Positions 8,376-18,297 are shown, counted from the first letter of the stretch. The stretch: 64,000 nt of DNA from an uncultured Lachnospiraceae bacterium (GCA_934351255.1 CAKRJH010000004.1:62001-126000), one strand, 5' to 3'. Program-made: numbers and translations. Notes: a model not told the origin generated them from the letters alone.

Positions 8376-9887
8376 GTGAACGAGAAATCTGTATTGGAAA
8401 TGAGAGACATTCATAAGAGCTTCCCCGGAGTAAAGGCACTCCAGGCGGTGGATTTCACCCTTCGTAAGGGCGAGATACACGCATTGATGGGGGAGAATGG
8501 AGCTGGAAAATCCACGCTGATCAAGGTGTTGACCGGCGTATATGAGAAAGATAAAGGCGAGATCTACCTGAAGGGATATGACAAGGCGGTAGCCATCCGA
8601 TCCCCTCAGGACGCACAAAATGCAGGCATCAGCACAGTGTATCAGGAGATCACACTCTGCCCGAACCTGTCAGTGGCCGAAAACATGTATATCGGACGGA
8701 CCAAAGGCGCCGGGATGAACTGGAAAAAGATGAACCGGCAGGCCGATGAGATCCTGCAGTCCCTGGATATACCGGCAAAGGCCAATCAGCAGCTTTCGAC
8801 CTGTTCGATCGCGGTCCAGCAGATGGTTGCAATCGCCAGAGCGGTGGATATGGACTGCAAGGTGCTGATCCTGGACGAGCCGACTTCATCGCTGGACGAT
8901 CAGGAGGTGCGCAAGCTGTTCCGACTGATGACCAGTCTGAAGGAAAAAGGCGTGGGCATTATCTTCGTCACCCATTTCCTGGAGCAGGTCTACGAGGTCT
9001 GCGACCGCATTACCGTGCTGCGGGATGGAAAGCTGGTGGGTGAATATGAGATCGAGAGCCTGCCACGCGTTCAACTGGTTGCCAAGATGCTTGGCAAAGA
9101 ATACGACGATGTCTCAGATATCAAGGGAGAGCATGACAGCTTTGTGCAGGACGATTCCCAGCCGCTGTTTGAGGCGGAGGGACTTCAGGCAAACAACGGC
9201 ATAAAACCGTTTGACTTCTACATCCGCAAAGGAGAGGTTAATGGATTTACCGGTCTTCTGGGATCCGGCCGAAGTGAGTGTGTGCGTGCCATCTATGGCG
9301 CAGATCACATTGTGGGCGGAACCGTGAAGAAGAATGGCGGGGAGGTCAAGATCACAAAGCCTTTGCAGGCTATGAAAGCCGGCATCGCATATCTGCCGGA
9401 AGACCGTAAGCGGGATGGTATCGTCGGAGATATGTCCGTGCGTGACAATATCACACTCGCCCTGCAGGTGAAACGGGGATTTTTCCATCCGATCTCCAAA
9501 GCAGAGGCGCAGAAGCTGGCTGACGAGTATATCAAAATGCTTGAGATCAAGACCGCATCTGCGGACACGCCGATTAAATCGCTTTCCGGCGGCAATCAGC
9601 AGAAGGTGATTCTGGCGAGATGGCTGGCGACCCATCCGGACTATCTGATCCTGGACGAGCCGACCAGAGGAATTGATATTGGAACGAAGACAGAGATTCA
9701 GAAACTGGTACTCAAACTGGCATCGGAGGGCATGGCGGTGACGTTTATCTCCTCTGAGACCGATGAGATGATCCGTACCTGCTCACGTCTGGTCGTTATG
9801 CGTGACGGACAGGTGGTCGGAGAGATCCAGGGAGACGATCTGAATCAGAACACTATTATGAGCACGATCGCGGGAGGAAAAGCATGA
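8376..9887 (+). CDS. ABC sugar importer, ATP-binding protein (YtfR/RbsA-like)
   Basis: Cytosolic ATPase subunit, 503 aa, with two fused nucleotide-binding domains. NBD1 has Walker A GENGAGKST (~42-50), a weak signature and Walker B VLILDEPTSSLD. NBD2 has the degenerate P-loop GLLGSGRSE typical of the sugar class, signature LSGGNQQK and Walker B YLILDEPTRGID. The GTG start at 8376 is chosen because AAGGAGTGA (8362-8370) sits just upstream; the GTG at 8367 lies inside that ribosome binding site. The stop overlaps the permease start by 4 bases (ATGA). Confidence 0.94.
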   Translation: MNEKSVLEMRDIHKSFPGVKALQAVDFTLRKGEIHALMGENGAGKSTLIKVLTGVYEKDKGEIYLKGYDKAVAIRSPQDAQNAGISTVYQEITLCPNLSVAENMYIGRTKGAGMNWKKMNRQADEILQSLDIPAKANQQLSTCSIAVQQMVAIARAVDMDCKVLILDEPTSSLDDQEVRKLFRLMTSLKEKGVGIIFVTHFLEQVYEVCDRITVLRDGKLVGEYEIESLPRVQLVAKMLGKEYDDVSDIKGEHDSFVQDDSQPLFEAEGLQANNGIKPFDFYIRKGEVNGFTGLLGSGRSECVRAIYGADHIVGGTVKKNGGEVKITKPLQAMKAGIAYLPEDRKRDGIVGDMSVRDNITLALQVKRGFFHPISKAEAQKLADEYIKMLEIKTASADTPIKSLSGGNQQKVILARWLATHPDYLILDEPTRGIDIGTKTEIQKLVLKLASEGMAVTFISSETDEMIRTCSRLVVMRDGQVVGEIQGDDLNQNTIMSTIAGGKA

Positions 9888-10960
9888 GTAAAGAAAAGAA
9901 AAATTCGGGCTTATCTGGCCTGCTGCGAAGCCAGATGATCATTCCTATCGCAGCGATATTGATCCTGGTGCTGTTCAATCTGATCGTGGATCCATCATTT
10001 TTTGCAATCCATATGAAGATCAACAGCGCGGGAAATCCTGTGCTGGCAGGGTACCTGATCACGATCCTGGACAATGGTTCGGAACTTGCCATTCTGGCAA
10101 TCGGCATGTGCCTTGTGACGGCAGCTTCCGGAGGACAGGATATTTCCGTAGGTGCTACCATGGCGATTGCGGCATCTGTGATGCTCCGTATCTTATGTGG
10201 TGCAAATGCGGCATATAGCACTCCGCAGGCTCCGCTGATCGCAGCGTTCCTGGCTGCGGCCGTAGTGGCAATGCTCTTTGGAGCCTTTAACGGTATTTTG
10301 GTAGCGTACTTCAACATACCACCGATGGTGGCGACCTTGATCCTGTACACGGCAGGACGGTCGATCGCGGCATGGATCAACCATAACTGTCTGCCGATCT
10401 TAAATGACGCAACGTTTGCAATCTTTGGAAGTTACATTCCGGGTGTGCCGATCCCGACGCCGGTGTTTGTGGCTATCCTCTGTGTGGTAGTCGCATTCCT
10501 GCTTCTGAAATTTACCGCCCTTGGAACCTATGTCCAGGCGGTCGGTATCAACGAAAATTCTTCGCGGTTAAACGGAATCAATCCAAAGATCGTGAAGTTC
10601 TTAACCTTTGTGCTCCTTGGGCTGTGTGTCGCAGTTGCGGCATTGATCAAGTGCAGCCGTCTGGGAACGATCAACTATTCGGTGTTTGCCAAGGACATTG
10701 AGATGGACGCCATCCTGGCGGTTGCTCTCGGTGGCAATGCCCTGAACGGAGGAAAGTTCAATCTCCTGTCTGCCGTGCTCGGAGCATATATCATCCAGTT
10801 CCTGACCACAACACTCTACAAGATGGATGTGGCAGCGGCTGCCCTTCCGGCATACAAGGCAGTGGTCGTGATCATTCTGGTGGTCATCAGTTCACCGGCC
10901 ATCAAGGAGAAACTTTCCAGTCTTTCCAAAAAGAGAAAAGCAGCAAAGGGGGCGGCATAA
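9884..10960 (+). CDS. ABC sugar importer permease (YtfT-like)
   Basis: Inner-membrane permease of the BPD_transp_2 family, 358 aa, with about ten hydrophobic segments. It carries the conserved cytoplasmic coupling region around LGTYVQAVGINENSSRLNGI and the GGNALNGGKF block seen in RbsC/YtfT proteins. Its ATG overlaps the ATPase stop by 4 bases, and the second permease begins 1 base after its stop, so the subunits are translationally coupled. With the distinct second permease it should form a heterodimeric channel, as in the YtfT/YjfF galactofuranose system. Confidence 0.93.
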   Translation: MSKEKKNSGLSGLLRSQMIIPIAAILILVLFNLIVDPSFFAIHMKINSAGNPVLAGYLITILDNGSELAILAIGMCLVTAASGGQDISVGATMAIAASVMLRILCGANAAYSTPQAPLIAAFLAAAVVAMLFGAFNGILVAYFNIPPMVATLILYTAGRSIAAWINHNCLPILNDATFAIFGSYIPGVPIPTPVFVAILCVVVAFLLLKFTALGTYVQAVGINENSSRLNGINPKIVKFLTFVLLGLCVAVAALIKCSRLGTINYSVFAKDIEMDAILAVALGGNALNGGKFNLLSAVLGAYIIQFLTTTLYKMDVAAAALPAYKAVVVIILVVISSPAIKEKLSSLSKKRKAAKGAA

Positions 10961-10961
10961 T

Positions 10962-12011
10962 ATGGGAAAAGAAACAAAAACAACCCGGAACATTTCCGTG
11001 ACGGAAAAGATTCGGAAAATGTCTGACACCAACGCGCTGCTGGTGATTACTATTGCGGTTTTCTTCCTGATGTATATCGGAGCGGTGTTGTTTATGGGCG
11101 AAGGGTTCAGCAAGCCGCAGACATTCTTCAATATTTTGAATTCCAATGCACCGCTGATCATTACCGCGTGTGGTATGAGTCTGGTGATGATCGCCGGAGG
11201 AATCGACATTTCCATCGGTGGTGTGGCAGGTCTTGTGACCATGAGTTGTGCCGTATATCTTGATTATCACGATGGTAGCGTGATCGGAGCCCTGGGAATC
11301 GCCCTGGGGATCGGATTGGCATTTGGGCTGATCCAGGGTTATCTGGTAGCCTATCTCGGAATCCAGCCATTCATTGTCACACTGGCAGGCATGTTTTTTG
11401 CCAGAGGTCTCACCACGATCATTCACACGAATCCGTTCAATGTGGCGAATAAGGCGTTTGTTGATCTGAAAAATACCCGTGTGATCGTGCCGGGTATGGG
11501 ATCTGTAAACCGGATTGGCCGCTATGTCAATGCCTATGTGGAGGTAGGTGTGATCGTAGCACTGCTCGTGATCGTCGTATTCTTTGTAGCACTTCGCTGG
11601 ACAAAACCGGGACGTAACCTGTATGCGGTAGGCGGAAACCGCCAGAGTGCACTGATGCTCGGTATCAATGTGAACCGCACCGTGTTTGTTTCTCACATCC
11701 TGTGCAGTCTACTGGCAGGACTCGGCGGATTTATCTATCTTCTCCACTGTGGTTCCGGAGCGGTAACCAATGCAGCCGGCATGGAGATGGATGCCATTGC
11801 TTCTTCGATCATCGGCGGCACGATGCTGACCGGTGGAGTGGGCAATATACTGGGAACGATGTTCGGTGTCCTGTCCCTCTCCACGATCCAGAATATCGTA
11901 TCTTCTGCAGGGCTTGATGAGGCCTGGTGGACAGGAATCACAATCGCCGCAATGCTGTGCCTGTTCCTGGTGATCCAGAGCGTACTCATGGCGTGGAAAC
12001 ATAAAAAGTAA
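10962..12011 (+). CDS. ABC sugar importer permease (YjfF-like)
   Basis: Second BPD_transp_2 permease, 349 aa, about nine to ten membrane segments. Recognisable blocks are MIAGGIDISIGG near the N-terminal half, KPGRNLYAVGGNRQSALMLGI (coupling helix region) and GGTMLTGGVGNILGT. It is the last gene of the importer operon; a strong bidirectional terminator follows at 12061. The pairing with a YtfT-like partner and YtfQ/YtfR-like subunits makes a ytfQRT-yjfF-type transporter the best match. Confidence 0.93.
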   Translation: MGKETKTTRNISVTEKIRKMSDTNALLVITIAVFFLMYIGAVLFMGEGFSKPQTFFNILNSNAPLIITACGMSLVMIAGGIDISIGGVAGLVTMSCAVYLDYHDGSVIGALGIALGIGLAFGLIQGYLVAYLGIQPFIVTLAGMFFARGLTTIIHTNPFNVANKAFVDLKNTRVIVPGMGSVNRIGRYVNAYVEVGVIVALLVIVVFFVALRWTKPGRNLYAVGGNRQSALMLGINVNRTVFVSHILCSLLAGLGGFIYLLHCGSGAVTNAAGMEMDAIASSIIGGTMLTGGVGNILGTMFGVLSLSTIQNIVSSAGLDEAWWTGITIAAMLCLFLVIQSVLMAWKHKK

Positions 12012-12049
12012 CCTTATCATCATTTTGATTCTCTCATAAAAAGCAAAAA

Positions 12050-12098
12050 GAAAAGCAAAAAGAGACCCCGGGTCATATACATGACCCGGGGTCTTCTT
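12050..12098. terminator. Bidirectional terminator between importer and surface-protein genes
   Basis: A perfect 14-bp stem (12061-12074 with 12079-12092) has loop ATAC. On the plus strand TCTTTA follows. On the minus strand the stem is followed by CTTTTTGCTTTT, so it serves both the importer operon and the surface protein gene that ends at 12135. Confidence 0.85.
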
Positions 12099-12134
12099 TA
12101 GAAAGTGTTTATCAAAAATGTTGAACTGGAATCG

Positions 12135-15100
12135 CTATTTTAATTTCTTGTACTTGATCTTTGTGTTAGGTCTGCTCTTTACGACCATCTTCTTGTACTT
12201 CTTGAACTTGGAAGCAGGAAGATACATCTTGCAGCCCTTCTTCATCTTCTTGAATGCGCCCTTCTTGATCTTCTTGACCTTCTTGGACTTGATGATGACC
12301 TTCTTGACTTTTTTGCATCCGTAGAATGCATTGCTGCCGATGGTCTTAACATTCTTTCCGATAGAGATCACAGTAGCCTTTTTGAACTTCTTGAAGGCAC
12401 CGGACTTAACAGAAACAACCTTGTACTTCACACCATTGTGTTTGACGTTGGTGTATACGGTGATCTTCTTGTAGTTCTTTCTGCCGTTGGCCGCTCCGTT
12501 GAGTCGGACGGTCTTCTTGGCAACGTTTGTAATGTAGTACTCATATTTTCCCTCAACAAAGGTACGTTTGTCAAGAGTAAATACTGCAGTAATTTGTTTA
12601 TTTGGCACAATTGTGAAAGTTTCTGCGGTATTTTTGCTGAAAATCTGTCCATCAACTACCCAGTGGCTGAATGTGAAGCCCTTGTTTGGAGTAGCTGACA
12701 GGTTGATCGTGGTCGGTGTAGTACCTGCCAGGCTGATGGAACCACCGGTTGCAGGACTTACAGAGATGTACATGCCAAATGCCATGACAGTGGAAACCGT
12801 TCCGGTGATACCGGCGATCGTTACTGTCGTGTTGATCGGTGTCCCAGGACCTACGATAACAGGGCCTGATGCCGGATTGTAAGCAGGCAGCGGAGAAGTT
12901 GTGGTTCCCGGTGCCGGTGCCGGTGTGTTAGTGGTTGCAGGAGCGATATCGATCTTCTCGATGTCCTCCTTAGGATCCTTGTCACCGGATTTGTAGAATA
13001 CTGCGATTACGACAGTATCTTTTGTGCCGTCAAATACATGTGTTGCATCGGTAGATACATAGGTAAACTTGGATGCTCCCTTTACAACCCATCCGCTGAA
13101 CTTGTAACCGGCTGCAGCAGTTGCTGTCATACCGATCTTCTTGTTCTTGAGATCCAGGCTGGACAGAGAAAGGGAACCGGCTCCTGCAGGAGTCATGTAG
13201 AACTGGATGCCATAGACATCAGTTGCACCTGTAGATGGTCCGTAGCCAGGAATGATATCCTTGCCGCTTGGATCAGCAGGAGTAGAAGGATTGATCACGG
13301 TATCGCCCGGTGCAGGATCGATCGTGGTAGGCTCCTTGGTAGAAGAGCTTCCGGAATCTGTTCCTGTGTTGGAACCGTCGTTGCCGCCTGCATTGGTTCC
13401 ATCCTTTGTTACGTAGATGTCACCGTCGTTGTGGTTGTTCTTTGCAGAACCTTCATTGTTACCGATGTTACCGCCGACATTGTCTTTGCCGTAGACGTCG
13501 CCGTGGTTTTTCTCGTTGGAAACGGAACCGGTGCTCTCATTGTGACCGGTGTTGCCGCCGACGTTTGTGGTACCGTTTACAGTGCCGTTGTTTGTATTGT
13601 CGCGCTGTGTTCCGGAGTTGTCACCGACGATGCCGCCGACGTTTGTGTCGCCTGCTACGGAACCGTTGTTGGTGTTGTCCTTAACCACACCGGACTCTTC
13701 ATTCTTGCCGTTGATACCACCGACATTGGTCTTGCCGTTGACATCAGCCTCGTTGGTGTTATCGCTGAGCTCGCCGCTGTTCTTGCCGGCAATACCACCG
13801 ACGTTTGTGTCACCGTTTACGGTGCCATCCTTGGTGTTTGTGTTACCGGTTACGACACCGGAGTTGTCACCGGCGATGCCGCCGACGTTTGTGTTACCTG
13901 TGGCAGCACCCTCATTGGTGTTGTTGCTGAGCTCGCCGCTGTTCTTGCCGGCAATACCACCGACATTGGAGTCACCGTCTACGGTGCCCTCTTTCTTGTT
14001 GGTACAGTTGGAAACAGTACCCTGATTTTCACCGGCAATGCCGCCGACGTTGGACTTACCCTTGACCGGGCTCTCGTTGGTACAACTGTCTACCAGACCG
14101 CTGCCGTAGTTCTCGCCGACAATACCGCCGACGTTGTTCTTGCCCTCAACGGTACCCTTTGATTCCATGTTCTTGATGGCGCCGTTGTTGGATCCGGCGA
14201 TGCCACCGGTGCGAGCGGACTCCTGATCGCTGGTGTTCTTGACATTTCCGCTTGCGGACTTGCCGTTGATGGTACCGGTCGTGCTGTTTTCGCCGACAAA
14301 GCCGCCGACATTGGCAGCACCTGCTGTGACGTCACCGGTCGCGGTACTGTTCTCGATCAGTCCGCTGTTGTAGCCGACCAGACCGCCGGCAGAACCAGGG
14401 ACGGAATCGGTGCGCTCCGGATCCTGCTTCAGGGTCACATCTGCCGTACAGTCCTTGATGGAAGCGAGGTAGCTGTAGCTGCCGTCTGCATTCTGCTTGG
14501 AAACACTATAGTTCATTCCAACCAGGCCGCCGTACAGGGACAGACCGTTGAAGGTCATGGTACCCTCGGTACGGCAGTTGGTCATCTGCCATTGGTTGTA
14601 GCCGGCCAGAAGACCCATGGAGCCGTTTGGAGAGGTGCTTGTGTTTATGTTTGTCAGTGTAGTGTTGACCACGGAGGTGTCGGTGATGGAAGACTTCCAC
14701 TTGCCGAGTCCGTTGTCATAAGATGAGGAATAATATCCTAACTGACCCACCAGACCTCCGACGCTGCTGGCGGATTCCGCAGATCCGTTGTTGAAGTTCA
14801 GTGTGATCCTGCTGTCCTGCAGGGAGACATTGCGGATATTATTTTTTGAACTCTCATCTACTGAAGAGGTATTAATACTACCTGCCAGGATACCGGCATA
14901 GACTGCAGAATGCTCTTCGGTATCTTCCAGAGCACATTTGGACAGGGTCAGATCCGTCGCCTCCAGCGTGGCAACACGTCCAAACAGTCCATAACAGATG
15001 CGGGATTTGCCGGATGGAGATGCAAAGCCGGCGCGTGCAAATGACGTCAGGTTGGAGATCGTCTTGTTGTTACCATCCAGATGCACACGTGCACTTCCGT

Positions 15101-15359
15101 TGGATGGAGTCTGATAGGTCTCTCCTGCGGCATTGATGTTGGCTGTCAGTTTGAAGTAGACATCGCCGGTTGCGTTCTGTACAAATGTTGACATCTGCGC
15201 GAGATCCGCATAAGAAGAGATCGTATAAGGATCCGCTGCTGATGTTCCGGTTCCAGTCATCGCTTTTGCTGTGGTTGCCTGAATGCCTGCGGACGAGAAG
15301 ACCGTAGTCACTACCATGGCAAATGACAAAAGCGCTGACATAAGTTTTGCTTTTCTCAT
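12135..15359 (-). CDS. Large secreted GLUG-repeat surface protein with BspA-like C-terminus
   Basis: Secreted protein of 1074 aa with a Sec signal peptide (~1-33). Residues ~34-220 form a beta-helix-like lead region. Residues ~220-640 contain many GLUG-type repeats with the core NVGGIAGxNSG and variable NTNxG spacers. Two divergent InlB-B-repeat-like modules follow (SGWVVKGASK and SHWVVDGQIF motifs), then a very lysine-rich BspA-type leucine-rich segment (IGKNVKTIGSNAFYGCKKV) to the end. There is no LPXTG; the basic C-terminus may hold it to wall polymers. The ATG at 15359 follows AAGAAAGGAAAG. It is divergent from the GH5 glucanase at 15584. A role in adhesion or glycan contact is inferred only. 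Confidence 0.88.
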   Translation of the reverse strand: MRKAKLMSALLSFAMVVTTVFSSAGIQATTAKAMTGTGTSAADPYTISSYADLAQMSTFVQNATGDVYFKLTANINAAGETYQTPSNGSARVHLDGNNKTISNLTSFARAGFASPSGKSRICYGLFGRVATLEATDLTLSKCALEDTEEHSAVYAGILAGSINTSSVDESSKNNIRNVSLQDSRITLNFNNGSAESASSVGGLVGQLGYYSSSYDNGLGKWKSSITDTSVVNTTLTNINTSTSPNGSMGLLAGYNQWQMTNCRTEGTMTFNGLSLYGGLVGMNYSVSKQNADGSYSYLASIKDCTADVTLKQDPERTDSVPGSAGGLVGYNSGLIENSTATGDVTAGAANVGGFVGENSTTGTINGKSASGNVKNTSDQESARTGGIAGSNNGAIKNMESKGTVEGKNNVGGIVGENYGSGLVDSCTNESPVKGKSNVGGIAGENQGTVSNCTNKKEGTVDGDSNVGGIAGKNSGELSNNTNEGAATGNTNVGGIAGDNSGVVTGNTNTKDGTVNGDTNVGGIAGKNSGELSDNTNEADVNGKTNVGGINGKNEESGVVKDNTNNGSVAGDTNVGGIVGDNSGTQRDNTNNGTVNGTTNVGGNTGHNESTGSVSNEKNHGDVYGKDNVGGNIGNNEGSAKNNHNDGDIYVTKDGTNAGGNDGSNTGTDSGSSSTKEPTTIDPAPGDTVINPSTPADPSGKDIIPGYGPSTGATDVYGIQFYMTPAGAGSLSLSSLDLKNKKIGMTATAAAGYKFSGWVVKGASKFTYVSTDATHVFDGTKDTVVIAVFYKSGDKDPKEDIEKIDIAPATTNTPAPAPGTTTSPLPAYNPASGPVIVGPGTPINTTVTIAGITGTVSTVMAFGMYISVSPATGGSISLAGTTPTTINLSATPNKGFTFSHWVVDGQIFSKNTAETFTIVPNKQITAVFTLDKRTFVEGKYEYYITNVAKKTVRLNGAANGRKNYKKITVYTNVKHNGVKYKVVSVKSGAFKKFKKATVISIGKNVKTIGSNAFYGCKKVKKVIIKSKKVKKIKKGAFKKMKKGCKMYLPASKFKKYKKMVVKSRPNTKIKYKKLK
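13430..14340 (-). repeat. Tandem coding repeats (GLUG array)
   Basis: Imperfect in-frame repeats of about 24-27 codons, each with a NVGG(I/N/F) core. Two blocks starting at 13765 and 13927 are almost identical over ~60 bases, showing a higher-order period of 162 bases (54 codons). Confidence 0.8.
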
Positions 15360-15583
15360 AAAATCTTTCCTTTCTTTGTTTGTGTTTTGTTTTGTTAGTT
15401 TCTACCAATTACAAAGTGTAACACAGGTTGTCCCCGGAATAACTGCCAAATTTACTTGAAATAACCTAATTTTTTGGTGAAAATGCTACAATTATTCATG
15501 TGGATTTCCGGGTTGGGATATGTTACATTTATATTGCGAGATTCCCTTAATACGGATGAGAGAGAAAAAGGAGGTATTTTTCA
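15360..15583. promoter_or_regulatory. Divergent promoter region of the two secreted-protein genes
   Basis: 224 bases without a gene between divergent starts. The sequence is AT-rich around 15450-15500. TTACAT-N18-TTAATA upstream of 15584 is a weak plus-strand candidate. I find no convincing paired boxes for the minus gene. Confidence 0.35.
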
Positions 15584-18193
15584 GTGAAAAAAGCAAAGAA
15601 AGCATTGTCGGTTGCTCTGGCAGCGGCTATGGTGATCACCGGATCCGGTATTTCCGGTCTGGCCACACCCGGCACCGCCAGCGCAGCGAAAAAGGCGTCT
15701 GTGAAGTTTAAGAAGACGTCCTACACCGTGGAAGCAGGAAAAAAAGTCACGGTGAAACTCAAGAAGACAAACATCAGGAAGATCAAGTCCCAGAAGTGGA
15801 CCTCTTCCAGGAAAGCGGTTGCGACCGTCAGCAAGAAGGGTGTAGTTACCGCTGTCGCAGCAGGTGACACCGTCGTAAAGTGTAAGGTGACTTACCTTGC
15901 AAAGGGTTCTTCCAAGAAGAAGACCACCACATTGAAATGTAAGATCAAGGTTGTAGCGGCTGCTGCACAGACTACCGCTCCGACTGCAGCACCTGTAGTT
16001 CCATCTGTGGCTCCAAGCCTGGCACCATCCGTGGCACCATCTGTGGCACCGACTGCAGCAGTGAGCGAAGCTCCATCCCAGGAGCCTGCAGAGTCTGTAT
16101 ATCCTGTGGTCACACACAGACCACAGACCGATGCGACTCCGTATCCGGTCAAGGACGTTCCGAGTGAGGAGCCGAGAGTGACCAATGATCCAGGGACACA
16201 CAGTGACAACGAGGTCATCAAGGGCGTAGTGAATTCATCCAATGCGACCCTGAAGATGCCATATGATGACACATCCAACATCTCTGATCAGCCGATCACC
16301 ACGACCGTACCCGGTGCGAGCCGCGAGATCACGATCAAGGACAACGGATCTATGAGAAGAGAACTCAGCGCACAGTATCTGCAGACTGTAGAGATGGGTA
16401 CCGGTTTCAACCTAGGTAACACCCTCGAGGGAACATACTCCATCTACGGAAAGCTTTCTGTGATCAATGGCACAGACGAGACCAAGTATGACAATGCATG
16501 GATCGCCAATGCCAATGTCAGCGAGAAGTATTTCGAGAAGCTGCATTCTTATGGTATCAATACCGTTCGTATTCCTGTTGCATGGTCCAACGGTGACAGT
16601 GATGACGGAACATACACCATCGATGAGAAGCTGCTTGCCCGCGTGGAAGAAGTTGCGAACTACGCACTGAACCAGGGTATGTATGTTATCATCAACGACC
16701 ATTGGGACAACCAGTGGTGGGGCGGTTTCGGTGCATGCTACAGAGACGGCAGCGGAAAGCATGAAGATACAGAGAGACGTAAGCAGACCTGGATCCGTTA
16801 CGAGAGATACTGGACACAGATCGCAGAGCGTTTCAAGAACTATTCTGACCACCTGATCTTAGAGAGCGCCAACGAGGAGCTTGGTGAGCGTCTGAACGAC
16901 AAGATCAGTGTCTACACCGGATATTCCAAGTGCACCAATGACAGTGAGTTCCAGCAGTGGGCGAAGTTACATGGCATTGATGCTGTCAAGGACGAGTCCT
17001 GTGGCGGTAACCTGACCGATGGCCAGTGCTACGATATCGCAAACCAGATCAACCAGAAGTTTGTGGATATCATCCGTAACTCCGGTGGAAACAATGAGTA
17101 CAGACATCTTCTGATCGCAGGCATCGACACCAACATCGCGCAGACCTGCAAGGACACACTGTCTTACAAGGCTGATGAAGACGGAGACGGTGTCAAGGAG
17201 ACCATTACGAAGAAGGATCCGTTCAAGATGCCGGAAGACATCTCCGAGAACGGCGTAAACAAGTTATTTGTATCTATTCATTACTACACTCCATGGGATT
17301 TCTGTGGAGACAACGGAACCGGTAACTACACCTACGGTGCACAGGCAAAGCTGGAGAGTGAACTTTCTCCGCTGCAGAAGTTTGTGGATCAGGGATACGC
17401 TGTGATCATGGGCGAGGGCGGTATCTGCAGCCCTGGTACAGTAGACGGAAGTGTTACACAGTGGTTTGAGGATACCTTCGCGATGGCAAGAAAGTATCAC
17501 ACCGTACCTGTTATGTGGGAGACCGGACAGTACTTCGACAGAAACTCCGGAGATCTCAAGTACAGAGATGTGGCTGAGTTCTTAAACGCAGTCAATGTCA
17601 ACTCCAAAGGCGAGTATGCAAATGGTGATACCAGCATGACCCGTGTGACCGGAAAGATCGATACCAGCCTGGTGCTCAGAGATGTATCCGGCAAGACTCC
17701 TGTATGGAGCTGGGAGGGTATCTGGTACAAGAACGGTGGAGACAGTGCGATCGGATCTGACCGCTACAGCGCAAATCCGGATATCGCATCTGACGATTCC
17801 CAGTATGTAGCAGCATCCAAAACTACGACGACGATCGACGGCGATACCACATCCATTGAGTTCAGCGGCGGCGGATATCAGTCCTTTATCCACCTGGATT
17901 ACAGCAAGTACACAGATCCTATCGTGGTTGTGAAATTTGCAGATGAGACACTGAATCCTGACAACTACAAGAGTCCTGGAGAGGACAATGTAGGACGTAT
18001 CCAGTTAGGCGTTGCATCTAATCCAAACTTCTCAGAGAGTCTGGGACTTGCATTCAAAGAGTTTGATGGAAAGGGAATTGACCTGGATGCCGGAGATATT
18101 ATGCCTGGCAAGATCAGCCCATACCTGAGCCTGACATTCAGCGGAAGACCAACGGTAACAGGAATCTATATCTACGAGGGTGCATCTAAATAG
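15584..18193 (+). CDS. Secreted GH5 endo-beta-glucanase with N-terminal Big_2-like domain
   Basis: Secreted cellulase-type enzyme of 869 aa. A signal peptide (~1-34) precedes a lysine-rich Ig-like module (~36-125, with VEAGKKVTVKLK and a KAVATVSKKGVVTAVAAGD block typical of Big_2). A Thr/Pro/Ala/Val-rich linker (~125-190) follows. The GH5 catalytic domain (~260-690) has GFNLGNTLE, INTVRIPVAW and INDHWDNQWW; the acid/base is E431 in SANEELGE and the nucleophile is E611 in IMGEGG. A ~150-residue beta-rich C-terminus may bind carbohydrate. It starts at GTG 15584 behind AAAAGGAGG. It should cleave beta-1,4-glucans outside the cell. A strong terminator lies at 18260. Confidence 0.92.
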   Translation: MKKAKKALSVALAAAMVITGSGISGLATPGTASAAKKASVKFKKTSYTVEAGKKVTVKLKKTNIRKIKSQKWTSSRKAVATVSKKGVVTAVAAGDTVVKCKVTYLAKGSSKKKTTTLKCKIKVVAAAAQTTAPTAAPVVPSVAPSLAPSVAPSVAPTAAVSEAPSQEPAESVYPVVTHRPQTDATPYPVKDVPSEEPRVTNDPGTHSDNEVIKGVVNSSNATLKMPYDDTSNISDQPITTTVPGASREITIKDNGSMRRELSAQYLQTVEMGTGFNLGNTLEGTYSIYGKLSVINGTDETKYDNAWIANANVSEKYFEKLHSYGINTVRIPVAWSNGDSDDGTYTIDEKLLARVEEVANYALNQGMYVIINDHWDNQWWGGFGACYRDGSGKHEDTERRKQTWIRYERYWTQIAERFKNYSDHLILESANEELGERLNDKISVYTGYSKCTNDSEFQQWAKLHGIDAVKDESCGGNLTDGQCYDIANQINQKFVDIIRNSGGNNEYRHLLIAGIDTNIAQTCKDTLSYKADEDGDGVKETITKKDPFKMPEDISENGVNKLFVSIHYYTPWDFCGDNGTGNYTYGAQAKLESELSPLQKFVDQGYAVIMGEGGICSPGTVDGSVTQWFEDTFAMARKYHTVPVMWETGQYFDRNSGDLKYRDVAEFLNAVNVNSKGEYANGDTSMTRVTGKIDTSLVLRDVSGKTPVWSWEGIWYKNGGDSAIGSDRYSANPDIASDDSQYVAASKTTTTIDGDTTSIEFSGGGYQSFIHLDYSKYTDPIVVVKFADETLNPDNYKSPGEDNVGRIQLGVASNPNFSESLGLAFKEFDGKGIDLDAGDIMPGKISPYLSLTFSGRPTVTGIYIYEGASK

Positions 18194-18259
18194 CTCTTAT
18201 ATAATTATGATGTAATGGAGTGATCCGTGGCATCATAGTACCTCAATAAATGGGCCGGG

Positions 18260-18297
18260 CGGGCTGCATAGAAATATGCAGCCCGTTCGGTTTTTTT
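18260..18297 (+). terminator. Terminator after GH5 gene
   Basis: The 11-bp perfect stem CGGGCTGCATA/TATGCAGCCCG has loop GAAA and is followed by TTCGG and seven T. The T-run also touches the -35 box of the next promoter. Confidence 0.9.

Noticed and set aside
13038..14162. 374-codon plus-strand frame opposite the GLUG repeats
   Set aside because: Shadow of the repetitive minus-strand gene; no ribosome binding site and biased valine/cysteine repeats only.
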